64,000 bases of DNA from Camellia lanceoleosa (taxonomy: Eukaryota > Streptophyta > Magnoliopsida > Ericales > Theaceae): positions 126,333,429 to 126,397,428 of the forward strand of contig CM045770.1 of assembly GCA_025200525.1 (NCBI GenBank). Direction: 5' to 3'. Shown piece by piece: positions 59,658 to 64,000 of this stretch (its first letter is position 1; each line of letters starts with the position of its first letter). Both the position numbers and the translations under genes were made by a program. The notes under the pieces are model-generated. The model did not search any database. It saw only the letters and a list, made by a program, of their open reading frames with translations, and was not told the DNA's origin.

Positions 59658-61804
59658 TGTAACGCCCTCAAAATAAACCCATAATATACACAATATTCAC
59701 ATGCATTGATTAAAGAAAAACAAAACCTTATTCCATTCATTAGAGTAATCTTATTAAAATACATTACATGTAATAACGAAGGTCAATGCCCTATGGGCTT
59801 ACATCTTTCCAAGCCAACGCTTAGACACAAAAATCTGAGTACTAACCCAATTACACATTAAGCCCTTGGCTTGAGTTTACATGTAATATCAAAGAAAACA
59901 AAATAACAACTAATCTAAACAGAGTCTTCAACTCCAAATCCTTCCAAGCTAAGTCCTTGGAGGTAGCATGTCACCTGAACCTGAAAATGATGTTCCCGTA
60001 TAGGGTGAGCCACAGCCCAGTAGAAATATACTAAACCAAATATAAGAATTGACTAAAGTATTAGCATTCGACAGATGGTTAACACTTATAGATCCATTAT
60101 ATCATTATATAGTTTCATGACAATAATGTCTATGATATGTTTCACTTTCCATTTATACAGACACGGCTCAGAACCTGGCCAAACAACGTAATGAGACTAC
60201 ATCTCATATTAACATTACTTCCAATAACAACAATTTAAGTGAGACTAAGGCTCAAACTAAAACACTTCCATAAATTGATAAGTACACATATATGCTGTAC
60301 TAATACACTTCCATACATCAATAAGTACACAGATTTGCTGTACTAATGGAGTCCATCTCCTTTCTCCTCCTAAACAGGTCTGAGAGTCCATCCCCTATCT
60401 TTCCTCAAACCATGGAGTACATCCCATATCTCCTCCCAAACAATATGCATATACAATGTATTTAACACTTGTCATACACAATATTCAATCAATACACGTA
60501 TTTGCTGTATTAATTTAACCATCATATTCAATGACTCAATCAACGTGATTAGTTTCAGTTTTCCCTAATCAACATACAATGTCTACAACAATTACGACTA
60601 TCCTCCACCGATAGCCCAAAACAGTTATTTCTAAATAGAAAATAAATATATCAACAATGTAAACTCAACATTTTCATAGGTGAGTGATTAAACTATCCAA
60701 CTACACCATTTAATCCCATAGTTCCCCAATTTCATGAATTAAACTTAATTCCACAATTTTTCCAAAATTAATTATACAAATTAATTTATTACAATAATTA
60801 GGGCTTTTCCCCTTTTTTCAAAACCAACCCTAAGGTTCAATTTTATCAACTTGACACTACCAATGTCATTTTTCATGATTCACAATCACATGGAATTTAA
60901 TATATAAACAATTCCCCATTTCTCAAATTATAACACAAACCCTAGTTTTTCCAAAATTAATAAATGACACCAACATATCAGAAATACCAAAATTTAGAAC
61001 AAAACCTATAATATGGAGTAGGAAATCCCTACCTCGAAGTGAAGAACTCGAATGGAGAAGATGACAAAGTCCAAAGTGCTCCAAACCGCCCAACTCTCAA
61101 ATTAAAGTAAAGCCCTCGTGTCCCTCTATCTTTTTAACAAAGAACCTAGGGTAGAAACACCCTAAAACTAGATGAAACCTAAGAGAGAAGGTGAGTGGAG
61201 GGAGAGAGAACACGGACGTAGGGTTTTGAAATCAAAAAGAGAGTGAAAAAGTGTATTTAAAACTACTGCTGTGTATTTAAATAAAACAGGCTCGCTCGAG
61301 CGAAGGATTGGTCGCTCAAGCGACCAGACACAAGAAAGCTCGCTCGAGCGAAGAAAGTCTCGCTCGAGCCAAAAACTCGAAGCTTCAGACCTGCAACCCA
61401 GAAGCACGCTCGAGCGACAGAATGCTCACTCGAGTGAAGAACTCGAAAACATACACATCGCTCGCTCGAGCGAAGGAAAGCTTGCTCGAGCCAAGAAACA
61501 CAACTCTCAGGTCTATACCTAGACGCAGTCGCTCGCTCGAGCGAAGAAATACTGGCTCGAGCGACGAACCAAAAACAAAGAGCTCGCTTGAGCGACAAAC
61601 TGCTCGCTCGAGCGAAGGACCAAAATTCTGGGCAGCAACCATTTGTTCCCAAACACAACCAACCTGTAACAAACCTGCCCAACACATCCTATAACTCAAA
61701 AGCAAAGTATGGAAGGATGGAAACAACATATATAGAACAACAGGATCTACAGAACCTAAGTCCGGATGTAACAACCAAATGGGAAAAAGACCGGGGTCGC
61801 TATA
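59658..61804 (-). mobile_element. Solo LTR with GCTCGAGC array (2147 bp)
   Basis: On the minus strand it begins TATAGCGACCCC and ends GAGGGCGTTACA. Flanks are CAAGT (59653-59657) and CAATT (61805-61809), a 5-bp duplication with one change. It is one base different in length from the solo LTR at 32342-34487 and collinear with it (shared 'ggcttacaacttt/atctttccaagc', 'catctcctatctcctccc', 'accgatagccca'). No interior sequence adjoins. It sits in the gap between HAD exons. Confidence 0.85.
61289..61615 (-). repeat. GCTCGAGC palindrome array in the second solo LTR
   Basis: About a dozen units such as 'tcgctcgagcgaagaaa', nine with the exact GCTCGAGC core and the rest with single changes (gctcaagc, actcgagt, gcttgagc). 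It lies 190-515 bp from the LTR start. Antisense and sense Ser/Arg/Glu-rich frames over it (61263-61694) follow from the repeat. Confidence 0.8.
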
Positions 61805-62029
61805 CAATTGAAACACAGAACCCACCTCTCTAATTATCATAACTCAAACAAAAGAAAGTTATATTTCTTGTTTTTGATATCATACAAAAAAGAATCAAAT
61901 ATGGGTCATCAAAAATCACATTTAATCCTCTATGTAACTCCCAAAATATTTTTAAATCCAACCATGCAAACTAAATTAATTCAGAAACTAGCAATGATGT
62001 GTTCAAACTTGTCAAGAACAATAAATCAC

Positions 62030-62136
62030 CTGAGTCGAGATCTGCCCCAAGGCTGCTCATAAGCCCTCCTGTATTTGTTTAATATCTCAGTTTCTGAGTA
62101 CTAAACGCCATATTTCTCACCAATCTATCTATAAAT
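62030..62136 (-). pseudogene. HAD exon with two premature stops
   Basis: Minus-strand acceptor gttgcag|atttat, donor cgactcag|gtgatt, 107 bp. The frame encodes IGEKYG, YSETEILNKYRRAYEQPWG and RSRLR, a clear match in style to the cap region of the plant HAD-like family. TAG codons occur at 62127-62125 and 62103-62101 in the same frame, between conserved stretches, so a full protein cannot be made. It lies 4.6 kb from the next exon. Confidence 0.75.
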
Positions 62137-62185
62137 CTGCAACATAAAGACATTAAGAAAAAGAAAGCAATGAGATATATTTAAT

Positions 62186-62217
62186 GCATATATATATATA
62201 TATGTGTGTGTGTGTGT
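62186..62217. repeat. Compound microsatellite (TA)n(TG)n
   Basis: A simple TA run changing into TG. Lies just upstream (in minus-strand terms) of the HAD exon. Confidence 0.85.
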
Positions 62218-62334
62218 ACAGAGAAAGTAAGTTACATTGACAAATATATGAATTCTGAGTGTAGAGAGGTTACTTTCAACTTTATCCTCTAAACTATTAT
62301 CATATTTTCTAGAGCAAGTTACGATGGTAGTCCC

Positions 62335-63032
62335 TAGGGGGTGTTCAAATTAACCAATGAACCGAAGAACCAAACCTCACCGAACCAAACCGACCTCTTT
62401 AGGTTGGGTTGGGTTGGGTTGGGTTGGTTTTTGAGTGCATTAGTTTGGTTCTGGGTCTTCAAATTATCATAGGATTGTGTTGGTTCTTAGTTTAGGCCTT
62501 GCCTAAACCGAACCTATTTAAATATATACATTTTTGTCGATTTTTTTTTTTTTAATTGGTCTATTACAATGGACTTGATTGCACCTAATAATTTTCCACA
62601 CACAAGAAATTTTAGGTGAACAAAGGAAGAACTAGAAGTTTGAGTCAATTTCGTAATCTATTTAATTTGTATTGGTTGTATTAATGGATTTTATTGATAT
62701 TGGTTATGTTTAAGTTTGAGTTGGATTTAATTTGTATTGATTTGCATTAAATAATGTTTTTCATTTGTATTATGTTTAAATATTAAAGACTTGTTTATTT
62801 TAATTATTTATTATTGATTGATTCACTTGTTTTTAATATAGTGGAACCGTGGTTTTAACCCAAATCAATCCGAACTATAGTGGGTTGGGTTGGGTTGGGT
62901 TGGGTTAGGTGGGGTTGGTCCTAGTGCATGATTGGTTTTGTTCTAGGTCCAAAATTTTGGAACCGATCATGATTGGATTGGTTCTAAATTTAGTGTCCAA
63001 CTGAACCAAACCAACCCATGAACACCTCACTA
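62335..63032. mobile_element. hAT-like element with TTGGG pentamer runs (about 698 bp)
   Basis: Starts TAGGGGGTGTTCAA and its end reads back TAGTGAGGTGTTCATG. These are hAT-style termini, but no convincing 8-bp duplication was found. Inside are two runs of ttggg units (62404-62430 and 62881-62912) and 'gaaccaaaccaaccc' phrases in both orientations. No transposase. Confidence 0.55.
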
Positions 63033-63111
63033 TATTTTGGTCCTATCATTTTGGTCCCTGTTTTAGTTGGCATTATTTTGATATTGAAATTTATGATTTT
63101 ATCTCAATTTA

Positions 63112-63339
63112 GGCCTCGTTTGGGAAGTATCATTTTTAGCCAAAAAGCCAAAAAGTTACATTTTTAGCCAAAAAGTCAACAACCCATATCAAAAAGTCAA
63201 AGATTCTCTTTTCTCTCTACTTTTTGCACATCTTTTCGTAAAAAGCCAAAAAGTCATCCCAAACATACTAGTTTTTTTGAGTGACTATTTTAGCCAAATA
63301 GCCAAAAAGTTACTAAATTAGCCTGTTCCCAAACGAGGC
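63112..63339. mobile_element. Tourist-like MITE (228 bp)
   Basis: Start ggcctcgtttggg, end cccaaacgaggc. TTA flanks both sides (63109-63111 and 63340-63342). It is one base shorter than the copy at 31990-32218 and carries the same 'gccaaaaagt' interior in the opposite orientation. Confidence 0.8.
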
Positions 63340-63538
63340 TTAGTGTAATTAATTACAACTATTCACATTTTTTTTCTGAAAAATATGTACATAAGTGACA
63401 TGTGTCATAATTTTAAGGATAAAATTATAAATTTATTCAACTTGGTGGTCCTCAAACTTGTCAATTTGAATCAATTTAGTCCTAACTCTAACATCTGTCT
63501 ACATTAATAATGAGAAATAAAAGTAAAAAACAGTTTTA

Positions 63539-63778
63539 GGGTTGGTTTGGGAAGTGGGTTGGCTTTTTGACTTTTTTGACTATTTTAGCCTTGGCTAAAA
63601 AGCTTGGTTTGGGAAGGACTTTTTGGCTTTTTGACTTTTTTATTTTTTTTGTGAGAGAAGAGTGTAATGATTATGGGTTGGATGTGATGTTTTGTTTTTT
63701 GTGACTAAAATAGCCTATTTTGTCTTTTGTGTCTAAAATAGCCAAAAAAGCCCCAAACTCTTCTTGCCAAACGGAGCC
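63539..63778. mobile_element. Tourist-like MITE (240 bp)
   Basis: Start gggttggtttggg, end gccaaacggagcc. TTA flanks both sides (63536-63538 and 63779-63781). Nearly the reverse complement of 58453-58693 in content ('gactattttagcc', 'gaagagtgtaatgattatggg'). Confidence 0.75.
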
Positions 63779-64000
63779 TTAGTCTATAAAGTATGTGTTG
63801 TGTTCCTTGTAATTTCAGTCCCTTCAATTTCAATTTTGTCATTTTGGTTCTCCAAATTGTCAATTTAGTCATATCATTTAACATCGATCTACATTGATAA
63901 TGAGAAAAGTATTGTATTCTTGTTTTTAGAGTAAATTACACCAATGGCCCCTCTTTCTTTTTTTTTTTTTCTTTTTTTTTGAAATATCAGTGTCACTCCC

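Larger units (their letters stand above)
56984..62136 (-). pseudogene. HAD-superfamily hydrolase (HDHD3/REG-2-like, At2g41250-like), broken gene
   Basis: Three exons are recognised on the minus strand: 62136-62030, 57396-57235 and 57159-56984. The family consists of soluble phosphatase-like hydrolases with a nucleophile aspartate. Here the later motifs are intact: motif II VVVSNFD, motif III lysine in EAEKPNPTIF, and motif IV HVGDDRRNDIWGARDAG. The first motif exon was not found. The exon at 62030-62136 has two in-frame TAG codons. The linking exon between it and 57396 is missing or decayed, the C-terminus is missing, and a 2147-bp solo LTR plus MITEs occupy the long gap. Splice sites of the two downstream exons are good, so decay may be recent. 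An intact paralogue elsewhere is likely. Confidence 0.75.

Noticed and set aside
61263..61840. Overlapping sense and antisense frames of 128-151 residues
   Set aside because: They follow the GCTCGAGC array of the solo LTR; repetitive Arg/Ser/Glu strings with no family features.

Overview
This is nuclear DNA of a flowering plant. The evidence is a CC-NBS-LRR resistance gene with intron-split LRR exons, a WRKY-domain exon, Ty1/copia retrotransposons, CACTA, hAT and Tourist-like transposons, and retroelement primer sites matching plant initiator tRNA-Met. AT-rich introns and dense nested insertions suggest a woody eudicot with a mid-sized genome. Anything narrower, such as Fagales, would be a guess. 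All calls come from reading the sequence; no database search was run.

Layout. 1-4264: AT-rich flank with a 271-bp foldback MITE and a bare poly(T) insertion. 4265-12054: the only intact-looking protein gene, a CC-NBS-LRR receptor on the + strand. It has four phase-0 exons (941, 220, 215 and 180 codons) and one decayed extra LRR exon in intron 1, broken by a 117-bp MITE. About 12610-34627: a minus-strand nest of retroelements. An outer LTR element with an almost non-coding interior holds a truncated copia element, which is itself split by a 1193-bp hAT element. The outer element's right LTR is interrupted by a 9.4-kb non-coding (LARD-like) element with 2.2-kb LTRs, a Tourist-like MITE and a 2146-bp solo LTR. 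The LARD's own right LTR carries an unrelated 899-bp GC-rich solo LTR. 35729-37784: a tandem duplication of about 0.78 kb with a 490-bp MITE in the second copy. 40010-40240: a coding-like 39-bp repeat. 41461-46877: a complete but mutated TNT1-94-like copia element. 48329-56527: an 8.2-kb CACTA element with perfect CTA target duplications. It has no visible transposase but holds a WRKY exon fragment, an inverted copy of that exon's splice junction, and a strictly 178-bp tandem array interrupted by a 1010-bp hAT element. 56984-62136: a minus-strand HAD-hydrolase gene fragment with in-frame stops and a second 2147-bp solo LTR in an intron. 62335-63778: a hAT-like element and two Tourist-like MITEs.

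The genes do not form a pathway. The window is one resistance gene beside a transposon-rich block. Most long reading frames in that block are decayed transposon genes or artefacts of low-complexity and GC-rich repeats. The points most worth following up are the WRKY-carrying CACTA element with its inverted duplication, the exact 178-bp array, the GCTCGAGC palindrome arrays in one LTR group, and the exon-plus-intron duplication in the resistance gene.
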